From: M3007 sp041392625
Lineage (GTDB): Bacteria; Bacteroidota; Bacteroidia; Chitinophagales; Saprospiraceae
Length of the DNA stretch: 64,000 nt
NCBI GenBank assembly: GCA_041392625.1
Contig: JAWKLR010000014.1
Location: 1 to 64,000, forward strand
Reading direction: 5' to 3'
The notes under the pieces are model-generated. The model saw only the letters and a list, made by a program, of their open reading frames with translations. It made no database searches and had not been told where the DNA came from. Shown here one piece after another: positions 6,390 to 15,740 of the stretch (its first letter is position 1; each line of letters opens with the position of its first letter). Made by a program: the position numbers and the translations under genes.

Positions 6390-9131
6390 ATGTCTGATAC
6401 CACCACCGTAGCATATATCAACAACCAACCGGTTGCCTTTACCGCAGGAGAAACCATCCTGCAGGTAGCCCGTCGCCATTTTGGACAAGACAGCATCCCT
6501 ACCCTCTGCGATGCACCCAACCTGGAAGCCTATGGCTCCTGCCGGGTGTGCAGCGTCGAAGTGGCCTTGCAGGAAGACGGCCCGCGCCGTACCAAAGCCT
6601 CTTGCCATACCCTGATGGAACCTGGCATGTTTATTTTTACAGAGTCTGCCGAAATTCAGGATCTGCGAAAAAACATCATTGAGTTGGTCCTCACCGACCA
6701 CCCGCTGGATTGCCTTACCTGCGAGGTAAACGGCAACTGCGAACTCCAGGATGTTGCTGCGCGCGTGGGCATCCGGAAAGTCCGCTACCCGGAGGGCAAA
6801 AACCACCTGGATCGGGAAAAAGACCTGAGCCACCCCTACCTCACCTCGGATTTATCCAAATGCATCAATTGCTACCGCTGCGTGCGTGCCTGCGATGAAG
6901 TGCAGGGTGAATTTGTGCTCGGTGTAGCAGGCCGCGGTTTTGACAGCAAAATCATCAAAGGGCTCGACCAGTCCTTCTTCGAATCGGATTGCGTTTCCTG
7001 TGGCGCGTGTTCACAGGCCTGTCCGACCTCGGCGATTTCGGATGTGTTCCAGTCGAAGGCCGTGGTGGGCCAGGATAAAGTGCGCACGATCTGCACCTAT
7101 TGCGGGGTTGGTTGCAACCTGGAAGTCAGTGTAAAAGACAACAAAGTACTCAGCATTCAGGCGCCCTACGATGCCGAGGTAAATATTGGCCACACCTGTC
7201 TGAAAGGCCGCTATGCCTTTGCATTTTACGACCACCCCGACCGCCTGAAAAAGCCATTGATCAAGAAAAACGGGGAGTTTGAAGAAGTCAGCTGGGATGA
7301 AGCCTATGATTTCATCGCCGACAAACTCCAGTCTATAAAAACCGAACACGGCCCGGATGCCATTGCGGGAATTTCCTCCTCCCGGTGTACCAATGAGGAG
7401 AATTATTTGATGCAAAAATTCATCCGCGCGGTGATCGGCACCAACAACATCGACGGCTGCGCCCGCGTGTGTCACTCGCCAACTGCCCTGGGCATGCAGG
7501 CGACCTTTGGCACCGGAGCGGCCACCAACTCCATTGAAGACCTCCAGCATACCGATTGCATGTTGGTAATTGGTGCCAACCCTACCGCAGCCCACCCGGT
7601 TACGGGGGCCAAAATCAAGCAGCAGGCAATGAAGGGAAAAACCCTCATCGTGATTGACCCGCGCCGGATTGAACTGGCGCGCTATGCACAGCACCACCTG
7701 CAATTGCGCCCCGGAACCAACATCGCTGTGCTCAACATGATGTTGTACTACATCATAACAGAGGGAGTGCACGACGAGCAGTTTATTTCCAGCCGGACCG
7801 ATGGTTTTGAAGACCTGAAGAAAAACATACTCGCACTGAACATCGACGAGTTGGAAGAAGTATCCGGTGTTCCACGCGAACAGGTGCGCGCGGCGGCTAT
7901 TGATTACGCCAATGCCGGCGCAGCCATGTCCTTCCACGGACTGGGAGTAACCGAACACTACCAGGGCACCTACGCGGTAATGCAAATTGCCAACCTCGCC
8001 ATGATCACCGGAAATGTTGGGAAAAAAGGCTGTGGTGTGAATCCACTTCGCGGCCAAAACAACGTTCAGGGCATGGCCGATATGGGCGTACAGCCTTATC
8101 AGGGAGCCGGCTATCTGGATGTTACCAATCCGGATGTAGTGCTTCAGTACGAGCGTTTTTACGGCACTAAAATGCCACTCCATGTGGGGCATACCATCCC
8201 GCAAATGTTCAATGCAGCTATCAGCAAAGACCTAAAGGCACTTTGGATTATGGGTGAAGACATCGTCCAGTCGGACCCAAACACCAATAAGGTTATTAAA
8301 GCAATGACTTCTCTGGATTTGCTGATTGTGCAGGACCTCTTTATGACCGAAACCGCCAAGTACGCCGATGTGGTGTTGCCCGGCGCTTCCTTCCTGGAAA
8401 AAGAGGGAACCTTTACCAATGGCGAACGCCGCATTCAGCGAGTTAACCAGGTGGCACCGCCGGTAGGTGAATCCAAGCCCGACGGACAAATCATCGTGGA
8501 GATCATGAACCGGATGGGTTACCCACAGGCGCCGTATACCGCCAAAACCATGCTGGAAGAAATCTCGCAGATTGTTCCATTCTTCGCGGGTGTTCGCTGG
8601 GAAAACCTGGGCGAGCAAGGCAAACAATGGCCGGTTACACCCGATGGAGCAGATACCAAAATTTTGCACAGCGAAACCTTTAAACTCGGAAAAGGCCAGT
8701 TTAAGTTCAGAGAGTTTGTTGAAACAGAGGAACTGTTGGACCACTCCAAGGACTACCCGTATATCCTGACCACCAACCGGGTATTGGAGCACTACAACTC
8801 CGGAACGATGACGCGCCGCACCCGCAATGCCATCATTGTGGATGAAGACGTGCTGCTCATCAACCCGCAGGACGCCGCCAACCACGGAATCCAGGATACC
8901 GATTGGGTTTGCCTGGAATCACCACGGGGTAAGGTGGACATCAAGGCTAAAATTACGGATGAAGTAAAACCCGGTATTTTGTCGACCACCTTCCACTTCC
9001 CTGAGTTGATGGTGAATGTAATCACCTCGGATGTGCACGATACCCTGGCCGATTGTCCGGAATATAAAGTCGTTGCTGTTAAAATTAGAAAGGCCCGGAA
9101 GGTTGCTGAGCGCCATGCTGAAACGAAGTAA
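6390..9131 (+). CDS. fdhA: formate dehydrogenase, molybdopterin catalytic subunit with NuoG-like N-terminus
   Basis: 913 residues. Residues 1-80 form a 2Fe-2S ferredoxin domain (Cys40, 51, 54, 72). HPLDCLTCEVNGNCELQ is the His/Cys 4Fe-4S loop. CINCYRCVRAC and CVSCGACSQAC bind two further 4Fe-4S clusters. CTYCGVGC (Cys235, 238, 242) opens the molybdopterin domain. GCARVCHSPTA holds Cys361, the Mo ligand, so this is a cysteine rather than selenocysteine enzyme, followed by the conserved His362. The C-terminal MGD-binding domain runs through TNRVLEHYNSGTMTRR. It oxidises formate to CO2 and sends electrons through the clusters to the NuoEF-like partner. No signal peptide, so it is cytoplasmic. 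No fdhD or cofactor gene is in the window. Confidence 0.92.
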   Translation: MSDTTTVAYINNQPVAFTAGETILQVARRHFGQDSIPTLCDAPNLEAYGSCRVCSVEVALQEDGPRRTKASCHTLMEPGMFIFTESAEIQDLRKNIIELVLTDHPLDCLTCEVNGNCELQDVAARVGIRKVRYPEGKNHLDREKDLSHPYLTSDLSKCINCYRCVRACDEVQGEFVLGVAGRGFDSKIIKGLDQSFFESDCVSCGACSQACPTSAISDVFQSKAVVGQDKVRTICTYCGVGCNLEVSVKDNKVLSIQAPYDAEVNIGHTCLKGRYAFAFYDHPDRLKKPLIKKNGEFEEVSWDEAYDFIADKLQSIKTEHGPDAIAGISSSRCTNEENYLMQKFIRAVIGTNNIDGCARVCHSPTALGMQATFGTGAATNSIEDLQHTDCMLVIGANPTAAHPVTGAKIKQQAMKGKTLIVIDPRRIELARYAQHHLQLRPGTNIAVLNMMLYYIITEGVHDEQFISSRTDGFEDLKKNILALNIDELEEVSGVPREQVRAAAIDYANAGAAMSFHGLGVTEHYQGTYAVMQIANLAMITGNVGKKGCGVNPLRGQNNVQGMADMGVQPYQGAGYLDVTNPDVVLQYERFYGTKMPLHVGHTIPQMFNAAISKDLKALWIMGEDIVQSDPNTNKVIKAMTSLDLLIVQDLFMTETAKYADVVLPGASFLEKEGTFTNGERRIQRVNQVAPPVGESKPDGQIIVEIMNRMGYPQAPYTAKTMLEEISQIVPFFAGVRWENLGEQGKQWPVTPDGADTKILHSETFKLGKGQFKFREFVETEELLDHSKDYPYILTTNRVLEHYNSGTMTRRTRNAIIVDEDVLLINPQDAANHGIQDTDWVCLESPRGKVDIKAKITDEVKPGILSTTFHFPELMVNVITSDVHDTLADCPEYKVVAVKIRKARKVAERHAETK

Positions 9132-9134
9132 AAT

Positions 9135-10658
9135 ATGACCATAAACCCGCGTTACATCTATTTTCTTTCGTTTTTGGAAGGGGCTGCCGTGATGGCTTGT
9201 GAGTTGGCCGGTGCCAAAATTCTGGCACCCTATTTTGGCACCTCGCTGTATGTCTGGGCGGCAGCACTGGGCCTTACCTTAGGTGGCTTGATGAGTGGCT
9301 ACTTTCTGGGAGGCCGCTTGTCAAAAAAATATGCTGAAGATCCCAATCCCTTGTTTCTCATCCTGATTGCAGCGGGCTTCACCATGTTTATCATGCCGTT
9401 CACCAGCACCTGGGTTATGGAGTATTGCCTGGATTTAACCTTGCAAATTGGCGCCACGCTTTCGCTGTTGGTCTTTATGTTTCCGCCGCTGGTTTTTATG
9501 GGCATGGTATCACCGTTTATCATCAATTTGCTCACCAGTCAGGCAAACGAAGCAGGCAACCGCGCCGGCAACGTGTATGCTATTTCAACCCTGGGCGGAA
9601 TCCTGTCCACCTTTCTGATGGGGTTCTGGATTATCCCGGCATTTGGCATCAAGATTCCGTCTATGGTTTGGGGACTGTTGCTTGCATCTTTCCCTGCGGT
9701 ATCCTTATTCCGAACGTCCCGATTCCGGGGAGCACAGGGACTTCTTTTACTCATGGTCTGCCTGTTTTTCGCCTCTGTTTTTTATGCTAAAAACACCAAC
9801 CACAACTCGGCGATAAAACGCCATGAGGAAGGCATCCTGGGGCAACTCAAGGTGATGGATTTTAAAATGGATGAATCCCAATCCGGGCCAACGTATCGAG
9901 GCCTCATTGTAAATAATACCCTGCAAACGGTGCTCAACCTCGACAATCCGGAGCAGGACTACTGGCCCTACACGCGACTGATTCCAAGCATTACCCAGCA
10001 ATTTGAAAAGAAAAACGGGCAGGTTTTATTGCTTGGAATGGGCGGTGGCACCCTGGCGCAGAAACTCCACCAACAAGGCTTTGAAGTCGATGCTGTGGAA
10101 ATAGATGCGCGCTTGCAGGAAATCGCACAGACCTATTTCAACCTATCGGATGAGATCCATGTGTTCATTGACGATGCCCGGCATTTTGTCCGCACCTCCA
10201 AAAAGCAATACGATCTGATTGTCTTTGACGTATTCCGGGGAGAGTCGGCACCCGAGCACATCCTTACGCTTGAAAGCATCCGGGAGGCCCAAAACATCCT
10301 GGCTTCAGACGGGCTGTTGCTGGTAAATTTCTACGGATATTGGGAAGGAGAAAAAGGGGTGATCAGCCAGGCTGTTTTCAATACGCTTTCCAAGGCCGGA
10401 TTTCATACCAGCATTTTCCAGAGTGCCCAAAATGAAGATGAGCGCAATCTGGTTTTTTGTGCCACCAACACCCAACGCGATGACCTGTATCCTGCACCCG
10501 AATTTGATGAACTTATTGTAAAATACAAAGACATCAACCAGGATATTATCCTGACCGACGAGAACCCACAACTGTTTTTGTACGGAAAAGCAGCCGCACA
10601 ATGGCGCAGGCTCTACAACAAGTACTACACCCGCCGATTTAGCGACCCGGGGCACTAA
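9135..10658 (+). CDS. fused membrane/spermidine synthase-like protein
   Basis: 507 residues, starting 3 nt after the fdhA stop. Residues 1-215 contain about seven hydrophobic segments (opening YFLSFLEGAAVMACELAGAK, typical of fused polyamine aminopropyltransferase-like proteins). A soluble C-terminal half has a Rossmann SAM-type site (LLLGMGGGTLAQKL near 295-308, then VDAVEIDARLQEIA) and VFDVFRGESAPEH, where true spermidine synthases keep a catalytic Asp in a similar place. The family is often annotated as spermidine synthase, yet most membrane-fused members have no proven activity. Co-transcription with formate dehydrogenase is clear from the spacing but gives no functional hint that I can defend. 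Confidence 0.75.
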   Translation: MTINPRYIYFLSFLEGAAVMACELAGAKILAPYFGTSLYVWAAALGLTLGGLMSGYFLGGRLSKKYAEDPNPLFLILIAAGFTMFIMPFTSTWVMEYCLDLTLQIGATLSLLVFMFPPLVFMGMVSPFIINLLTSQANEAGNRAGNVYAISTLGGILSTFLMGFWIIPAFGIKIPSMVWGLLLASFPAVSLFRTSRFRGAQGLLLLMVCLFFASVFYAKNTNHNSAIKRHEEGILGQLKVMDFKMDESQSGPTYRGLIVNNTLQTVLNLDNPEQDYWPYTRLIPSITQQFEKKNGQVLLLGMGGGTLAQKLHQQGFEVDAVEIDARLQEIAQTYFNLSDEIHVFIDDARHFVRTSKKQYDLIVFDVFRGESAPEHILTLESIREAQNILASDGLLLVNFYGYWEGEKGVISQAVFNTLSKAGFHTSIFQSAQNEDERNLVFCATNTQRDDLYPAPEFDELIVKYKDINQDIILTDENPQLFLYGKAAAQWRRLYNKYYTRRFSDPGH

Positions 10659-10734
10659 TTGCGCCCAAGTTTTATTTCGCTTGCCTCTAAGCTTTACCCC
10701 GTTTTTTTTGAAGTAAAAAATACTACATTTTTAT

Positions 10735-11061
10735 ATGTTGTATTTGATTCAAACTGCCCTATACACATCCTGGAATTTGGAACAGGATTCTACGCTTCAC
10801 CCAGGACGTAGCGAATATGAGCCTGGGTGGCGGTGTTTTGTGTGGGCATACTACTCAAACTACGGCAACCCACCAGTTGACTACTGTGCTCCCGGCTCTA
10901 GCATCCATTCTTGCTGGAAAGACGGTGGCTACAACACCATCAGCGGAACTTCAATGGCTACACCACACGTTGCTGGCCTGCTGTTGTTGGGCAATATCTC
11001 TACTGACGGCAATGTAAGCGGAGACCCTGACGGAAATGCCGATCCAATTGCACACAATTGA
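10735..11061 (+). pseudogene. remnant of an S8 (subtilisin-like) peptidase
   Basis: Only the active-site end is left: VDYCAPGSSIHS and GTSMATPHVAGLLLL, which carries the nucleophile Ser. The motif MSLGGG, which precedes this part in intact subtilases, is in another frame at 10817, so at least one indel separates the pieces. The Asp and His blocks are missing. It ends in GDPDGNADPIAHN. No signal peptide or T9SS tail. Best read as the decayed 3' part of a protease gene. Confidence 0.75.
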
Positions 11062-11089
11062 TAATTTGATTCGGAGCAACCAATTCTGA

Positions 11090-11118
11090 TTGGTCCTCCG
11101 TGAAAAATAGTACTTTTG
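11090..11118 (+). promoter_or_regulatory. promoter of the acyltransferase gene (-33 TTGG, -7 TACTTTTG)
   Basis: TTGG at 11090-11093 and TACTTTTG at 11111-11118 are 17 bp apart and match the Bacteroidota promoter pattern. Transcription would start near 11125, inside the hairpin listed next. Confidence 0.5.
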
Positions 11119-11154
11119 AAGGCCGTCCCTGCTTGTTGGGGGCGGCCTTTATTT
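11117..11154 (+). terminator. GC-rich hairpin with T-rich tail just upstream of the acyltransferase gene
   Basis: AAGGCCG and CGGCCTT arms around a loop, followed by TATTTAT. It could end transcription from upstream or form a 5'-leader hairpin on the acyltransferase mRNA, because the -7 box touches its left arm. Confidence 0.6.
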
Positions 11155-11175
11155 ATACATTCGAACCAACTACGC

Positions 11176-11988
11176 ATGATAGATTTTAATCCAGACAACC
11201 ACTGGAGGAGAGTTGCCGCAGCCATTTACAAGAAGCCAACAGATTCCAAGATTTTTGGATCCGTTGAACTGGACGTAACCGATCTGGAAGCATTTATTCA
11301 GGAAAAAAGAAAAGAAGGCCTCAAGATCACACTCACCCACATGTTCACCTTACTGGTTGCCCGCGGGCTTCGGGAAGCCGTTCCCGAATTGAACTGCTAC
11401 ATACGCCGGGGAAAACCGATATACCGACCGCATGTCGAAGCAGCCGTGAGTGTTTTGATAAAAAACGGATCGGAAATGGGCTCCGTCAAGGTTCCACATG
11501 CCGACACAATTTCACTCAGCGAACTCACCGAAATCCTGAACCGGGAAGTACCCAAAGCTCGACAAGGTGATGAGAAAAACAAAACCATGCGGATGAAAGC
11601 AATCGTAGCGGCAATCCCCTGGCCCTTTCGCTCGCTCACGCTGCGCCTCCTCCGGTTTTTATCCATCGACCTCGGATTGAGCATTCCGGCACTTGGTATT
11701 GGCCCCGATAGTTTTGGCTCGTTTATTTTATCCAACATCGGAACTCTTGGGCTCGATATGGGCTACCCGGCACTCCTTCCATCCTCCAATGTAGCCTTCG
11801 TGTTGATTATGGGTGGAGTGCATGAAAAACCCGCCGTCGTGGACGGGCAGATCGTCCCCCGACGGATTATTTCCCTCGGAGCAGCCCTGGATCATCGGGT
11901 GGTGGATGCTACCCACGGAGGACGGCTTTTCCTCTATTTAAAACAAGCCGTAAAGACACCAGAACGCTTGCTCCAAGCCGCAGAATAG
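11176..11988 (+). CDS. stand-alone 2-oxoacid dehydrogenase E2-type acyltransferase catalytic domain protein
   Basis: 270 residues from ATG at 11176. A longer frame from 11116 is open, but its extra codons run through the hairpin and lie at the expected transcription start, so the shorter form (MIDFNPDNHWRR) is chosen. The protein has only the catalytic domain of E2 enzymes (CAT-like trimer fold): THMFTLLVARGLREAVPE, a central SNIGTLGLDMGYPALLP stretch and the terminal ALDHRVVDATHGGR with catalytic His. The usual DHRxxDG has Ala in place of Gly here. There is no lipoyl or E1/E3-binding domain and no E1/E3 gene nearby. Substrate unknown; such loners are often found in Bacteroidota. It has its own promoter. 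Confidence 0.75.
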   Translation: MIDFNPDNHWRRVAAAIYKKPTDSKIFGSVELDVTDLEAFIQEKRKEGLKITLTHMFTLLVARGLREAVPELNCYIRRGKPIYRPHVEAAVSVLIKNGSEMGSVKVPHADTISLSELTEILNREVPKARQGDEKNKTMRMKAIVAAIPWPFRSLTLRLLRFLSIDLGLSIPALGIGPDSFGSFILSNIGTLGLDMGYPALLPSSNVAFVLIMGGVHEKPAVVDGQIVPRRIISLGAALDHRVVDATHGGRLFLYLKQAVKTPERLLQAAE

Positions 11989-12072
11989 CATTAAAAGTCA
12001 GGAATAAGCCTAAAATTGCTCGTTTTCGCCACAAACTCTAAGCCTAAACTGGCGCTTAATCTAAATATCCCT

Positions 12073-12080
12073 TAGATTTG
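12073..12080 (+). promoter_or_regulatory. -7 box before the Cys-rich protein gene
   Basis: TAGATTTG fits TAnnTTTG and lies 4 nt before the ATG at 12085, implying an almost leaderless transcript. No -33 box is obvious. Confidence 0.35.
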
Positions 12081-12084
12081 CACC

Positions 12085-12558
12085 ATGCAATCGTTGCGCA
12101 AATTCAGGTTTATTAGCATTTTCTGGCTGCTGTCCTTACTCACAGCAACCAGCGGGGTGAGTATTCACCAGATTTATTGCTATTGCCTGGGCGAAACAAC
12201 CGTCTCGCTGTTTGATACCGGAGAGGTGGAGTGCGGTGCTGTCGAACAAATGGCCTGCTGTGCAAAAGCAGCCCCGACCTGCTGCGAGCTTGAAAAAGCA
12301 AGTACTGCACAAGATGGCTGCCAACAAACAGATTGCCAGCACCGAACAGTCAAGGTTGCCAAACTGAAAACCGATATTGATTTTCAGTTTACCATGCTTC
12401 CCAAATTGATGCTGGTTGCAGAAGCACCCAACACACCTGTCTTTGAAGCCTGGACATACCGGTTATTTCCGGAATGCTCTCATCCGGTCAAGGCGTGCCC
12501 CTCCTTAAACCTTACCGGCAGACAGATCAGTCTGCAGCATCAACAATTTCGTTGTTAG
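12085..12558 (+). CDS. secreted Cys-rich protein, possibly metal-related
   Basis: 157 residues. A signal peptide covers about residues 1-25 (FWLLSLLTATSGVS). It is followed by HQIYCYCLGETTVSLF and clusters of cysteines (CCAKAAPTCCE, DGCQQTDCQH) between about 30 and 90. The remainder is plain. It fits a loose group of short Bacteroidota proteins that start with an HYC-type motif plus CC pairs and sit before TonB receptors. A TonB receptor with its own CC pair in the plug region follows 155 nt downstream on the same strand. Metal (copper or zinc) handling is a reasonable guess from the Cys/His content and this linkage, but no defined metal motif is present. Confidence 0.6.
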   Translation: MQSLRKFRFISIFWLLSLLTATSGVSIHQIYCYCLGETTVSLFDTGEVECGAVEQMACCAKAAPTCCELEKASTAQDGCQQTDCQHRTVKVAKLKTDIDFQFTMLPKLMLVAEAPNTPVFEAWTYRLFPECSHPVKACPSLNLTGRQISLQHQQFRC

Positions 12559-12713
12559 TCATTTCCTGATTCCAGTGATTTTTGGAGTAGATAAAGCACT
12601 TGCTACAAATGAAGGCATTACACACCTGCTCAATCACACCCCCTATCGCTTTGTATGGAAGACCTTTTCAATAGGGCCTCCGAAGCGTATTTTACACTAT
12701 TAAAATTCAGGAA

Positions 12714-14945
12714 ATGAACTATAAATCTCTATCGATTCTTATGCTCTGTCTGCTGGGACAATTGGGTTCCATCCAGGCACAGGATCAGGAAAAAATATAT
12801 GGTATTGTCACCAATGAAAACTCCGAGTTGCTTATAGGCGCTTCGGTCTTTTGGGAAGATACCAAACAGGGCACTACTACCGACCTGGAAGGTCAATTCT
12901 GGGTGCCGGCCCGTACCACCAAAGGCCAGCTCATTGTTCAATATGTTGGCCACACCCCCGCCAATGTAGAAGTGTTGCCCGGTGAAGACAGCCTGTGGAT
13001 TGAAGTCCAGGGTGTCACCCTTCAGGAAGTCACCATCGCTGAAAAGAACTTTGACAATGGTGTGTCCATGCTCGAAACCCGTAACATTGAACGCATCAAC
13101 AGCGATGAGCTAAAAAAAGCACCCTGTTGCAACCTCTCTGAAAGTTTTGAAACAAACGGGACCGTGGATCTGGTATATGCCAATGCGCTGACAGGTATAA
13201 AGGAAATCCAGATGCTGGGACTGCGCGGCGTGTACAGCCAGTTTATGGTTGAAAATCGCCCAAGCATGATGGGCATTGCCACACCCTTTGCATTCGAGAT
13301 GATTCCGGGTACCTGGTTGAGTGGGATTCAACTTGCTAAAGGAGCCAGCACGGTAAAAAACGGGTACAGCGGTATCAGCGGCCAAATCAATGCCGATCTG
13401 GTGAAGCCTCAATCCGACAAACCCTTTTACCTCAATGCATACAGTTCCAGCGGTGGCCGGGGCGAACTCAATGTCCACCTGAATAAAAAAGGGGACGGCA
13501 ATTTTTCCAACGGGCTGCTGGCACACGGAAGTTTCGTTCGAAACCGGTGGGACATGAACAACGACAACTTCTACGACAACCCAAACAGATATCAGGCAAA
13601 TGCCCTGTACCGGATGTTTTATGACGATCCGAAAATGTGCGCTCAGTTTAATATTCAACTGATTACTGACAACAGAACCAGCGGACAGATTGAAGCCATC
13701 CCCGGCTCAAATCTGTTTTTGGTAGACCAGCAAAATGACCGGATTGAAGTCTGGGGAAAACTCGGCAGAAAATCTGTTTTTGACAAAGAGTACAACCAAC
13801 TCGGCAACATGGTTTCCGCCGCATGGCATCGGGCAAATTCCGTCTTCGGAGCCAACACCTATGTGGCTACCCAGCGAAGTGCCTATTGGCAAACGCTGTA
13901 TGAGACCATCATCGGCAACACCAACCACAAGCTGACACTCGCACCTTCCCTGCACTATTTTGATATTGATGAAAAAGTAAACGAAGGCGACCTGAGCAGA
14001 ACCGAAACTATTCCGGGGGCTATGGTTGAGTACAGCTACAATCGGCCCAACCCCGATCTGGGGTTCCCGGATTTAGTAGTGGTAGTAGGTGCCCGAACCG
14101 ATTACAACAGCCGGTTTGGCTGGTTTTTCACCCCACGTTTCAGTGCCAAATACAACTTTTCTGAAAATACCATCGTGCGGGTTTCCGGAGGGTATGGCTA
14201 CCGCTCCCCCAACCTGATTGCAGAAAACATCAGTCTCCTCGCGAGCAACCGAAGCCTGGATTTTGCATCTGATATTTCCTACGAAGCAGCCTGGAATTAC
14301 GGGATTAATTTCACGCAGAATTTCAAACTTGCCGGTAAATCCGGTGCTCTGGCGCTGGATGCTTACCGAACTGATTTTACCCGACAGATTGTGGTGGATG
14401 TGGACCAATCACCAACTACCGTTTTCTTTTACAATTCCCCGGGAGCATCGTATGCTACCAACCTGCTGCTCAGTCTGAACTACAACCTGCTGGCTGGCCT
14501 GGACATTAAACTGGTGGGTAAAATGAACGATGTGAAAGCCACCTTTGCAAACGGCGAATTGAATGAACTGCCACTGGTAGCCCGCTACCGGGGCTTGATT
14601 GCGGTAGATTACCAGACGCCTTCAAAAAAATGGACGTTCAATACGCATGTGCAATTGGTCGGACCGCAGCGACTGCCCGACAACTCGCAGGTGCCCCATG
14701 AGTACATCCACGATTTTCCGGAGCGCAGCCCCAACTACGCCCTGGTAAATCTGCAGATCACGCGCAGCTGGAAAAACATAGAGTTTTATCTCGGCGGTGA
14801 AAACCTGACCCACTTCATGCAGCACCACGCCATCATCGCGGTGAACGAGCCCTGGAGTCCCTACTTCAACGGCTCTCAAATCTGGGCCCCAACCATGGGC
14901 GCCATGGGTTACCTGGGTGTGCGCTTCAGCCCAAGCGGATTGTAA
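12714..14945 (+). CDS. TonB-dependent outer-membrane receptor with carboxypeptidase-like regulatory domain
   Basis: 743 residues. Signal peptide 1-22 (ending SIQAQ). A CarboxypepD_reg-like beta-sandwich (IYGIVTNENSELLIGASVFW) covers about 28-105. The plug follows, with LKKAPCCNLSESFETNG and then LGLRGVYSQFMVENRP and KGASTVKNGYSGISGQIN. A 22-strand type barrel occupies the rest and ends GYLGVRFSPSGL. The CCNLSESFETN version of the plug is known from Bacteroidota receptors often found beside heavy-metal genes. With the Cys-rich secreted protein upstream, import or sensing of a metal complex is plausible; the ligand is not shown by the sequence. A strong terminator follows. Confidence 0.85.
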   Translation: MNYKSLSILMLCLLGQLGSIQAQDQEKIYGIVTNENSELLIGASVFWEDTKQGTTTDLEGQFWVPARTTKGQLIVQYVGHTPANVEVLPGEDSLWIEVQGVTLQEVTIAEKNFDNGVSMLETRNIERINSDELKKAPCCNLSESFETNGTVDLVYANALTGIKEIQMLGLRGVYSQFMVENRPSMMGIATPFAFEMIPGTWLSGIQLAKGASTVKNGYSGISGQINADLVKPQSDKPFYLNAYSSSGGRGELNVHLNKKGDGNFSNGLLAHGSFVRNRWDMNNDNFYDNPNRYQANALYRMFYDDPKMCAQFNIQLITDNRTSGQIEAIPGSNLFLVDQQNDRIEVWGKLGRKSVFDKEYNQLGNMVSAAWHRANSVFGANTYVATQRSAYWQTLYETIIGNTNHKLTLAPSLHYFDIDEKVNEGDLSRTETIPGAMVEYSYNRPNPDLGFPDLVVVVGARTDYNSRFGWFFTPRFSAKYNFSENTIVRVSGGYGYRSPNLIAENISLLASNRSLDFASDISYEAAWNYGINFTQNFKLAGKSGALALDAYRTDFTRQIVVDVDQSPTTVFFYNSPGASYATNLLLSLNYNLLAGLDIKLVGKMNDVKATFANGELNELPLVARYRGLIAVDYQTPSKKWTFNTHVQLVGPQRLPDNSQVPHEYIHDFPERSPNYALVNLQITRSWKNIEFYLGGENLTHFMQHHAIIAVNEPWSPYFNGSQIWAPTMGAMGYLGVRFSPSGL

Positions 14946-14961
14946 CTTTTATCCAGTTTGT

Positions 14962-15010
14962 AAAAAAGCCATCCATGCAGATAAACTCGATGCATGGATG
15001 GCTTTTTTTT
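14962..15010 (+). terminator. strong intrinsic terminator after the TonB receptor
   Basis: AAAAAAGCCATCCATGCA arm, loop, TGCATGGATGGC arm and eight T. The A-rich left flank lets it work on the minus strand for the convergent gene too. Confidence 0.92.
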
Positions 15011-15045
15011 ATCAAAAAACGAATGGTATTATTTTACCCTGGACG

Positions 15046-15594
15046 CTAGGTTGCCCAGGTTTTGTCGCCCTTCTTGTACGGCATTGCGCCATCGTACCGA
15101 CCCGGAATGGCCTCATAGCGCAGGGCCTCTGTACAGCCAATCTCCGAGGTAAAATATCCGGTTACAACCAGGCTTTTAAGGTGCTGCCAAAAACGGAACC
15201 CACCGGATTGTTGCTTGTCTGCACTTTCCAGGAGCCGGAGTACCTGAGTGCGCTCTTCGCTGTTGCACTCAACAAAGGATTTGGCAAAACGATCGCGGGC
15301 CATGACATCTATCCCGGAAAGGCCGTCATAAAACGCTGTGCGGTCGGATACTTCGTAACAGTCGCCCACAATTTTTTGAATAAACTTTGGAACCCCTGCG
15401 GCTTTCGCTCCGGGCGTGTCGGTTGTTGGGACGATGGTCTCAGCAACCTCTCCCAAAAGGGCTTCATCTTTTAGAGACAAAACTGAAGGAATGTCCGGGC
15501 TTTCCCAGGCACGCAAGATATCCGGAATTGCTAGGGTGCCGCCTACCAGAATGGCGGCTCGTTTTATTGCTTCACGTCTGGAAATTACACTCAT
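15046..15594 (-). CDS. gluconate 2-dehydrogenase subunit 3 family protein
   Basis: 182 residues. The N-terminus SRREAIKRAAILVGG is a Tat-type signal with a single RR. EVAETIVPTTDTPGAKAAGV at about 49-68 is the conserved core of the Gluconate_2-dh3 family. The C-terminus contains TGYFTSEIGCTEALRYEAIPG. These are small periplasmic partners of membrane-bound GMC flavoproteins, and a GMC gene lies divergently 146 nt away. In most relatives the pair is codirectional; here they are head to head, and the GMC partner is broken, so this subunit may have lost its function. Confidence 0.8.
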   Translation of the reverse strand: MSVISRREAIKRAAILVGGTLAIPDILRAWESPDIPSVLSLKDEALLGEVAETIVPTTDTPGAKAAGVPKFIQKIVGDCYEVSDRTAFYDGLSGIDVMARDRFAKSFVECNSEERTQVLRLLESADKQQSGGFRFWQHLKSLVVTGYFTSEIGCTEALRYEAIPGRYDGAMPYKKGDKTWAT

Positions 15595-15740
15595 ATTCTA
15601 AATTATTTGGCAGAAAAAAAACTTCCTTGCTATTTTATCATCGACCCTTTTGAAAAGTAAAATTACATTTCTCATCTTTAGGGCACTGCAAAATTAAACG
15701 GTTTATCCATTGAAACAAATGGACTCGAAATAATTTCCAC

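Noticed and set aside
5037..8885. Several long minus-strand frames (up to 397 codons) opposite the formate dehydrogenase genes
   Set aside because: They are mirror frames of GC-rich coding sequence; the plus-strand products are fully explained.
11116..11175. Upstream extension of the acyltransferase
   Set aside because: It would translate a GC-rich hairpin at the probable transcription start; the Met at 11176 gives the family-like N-terminus.
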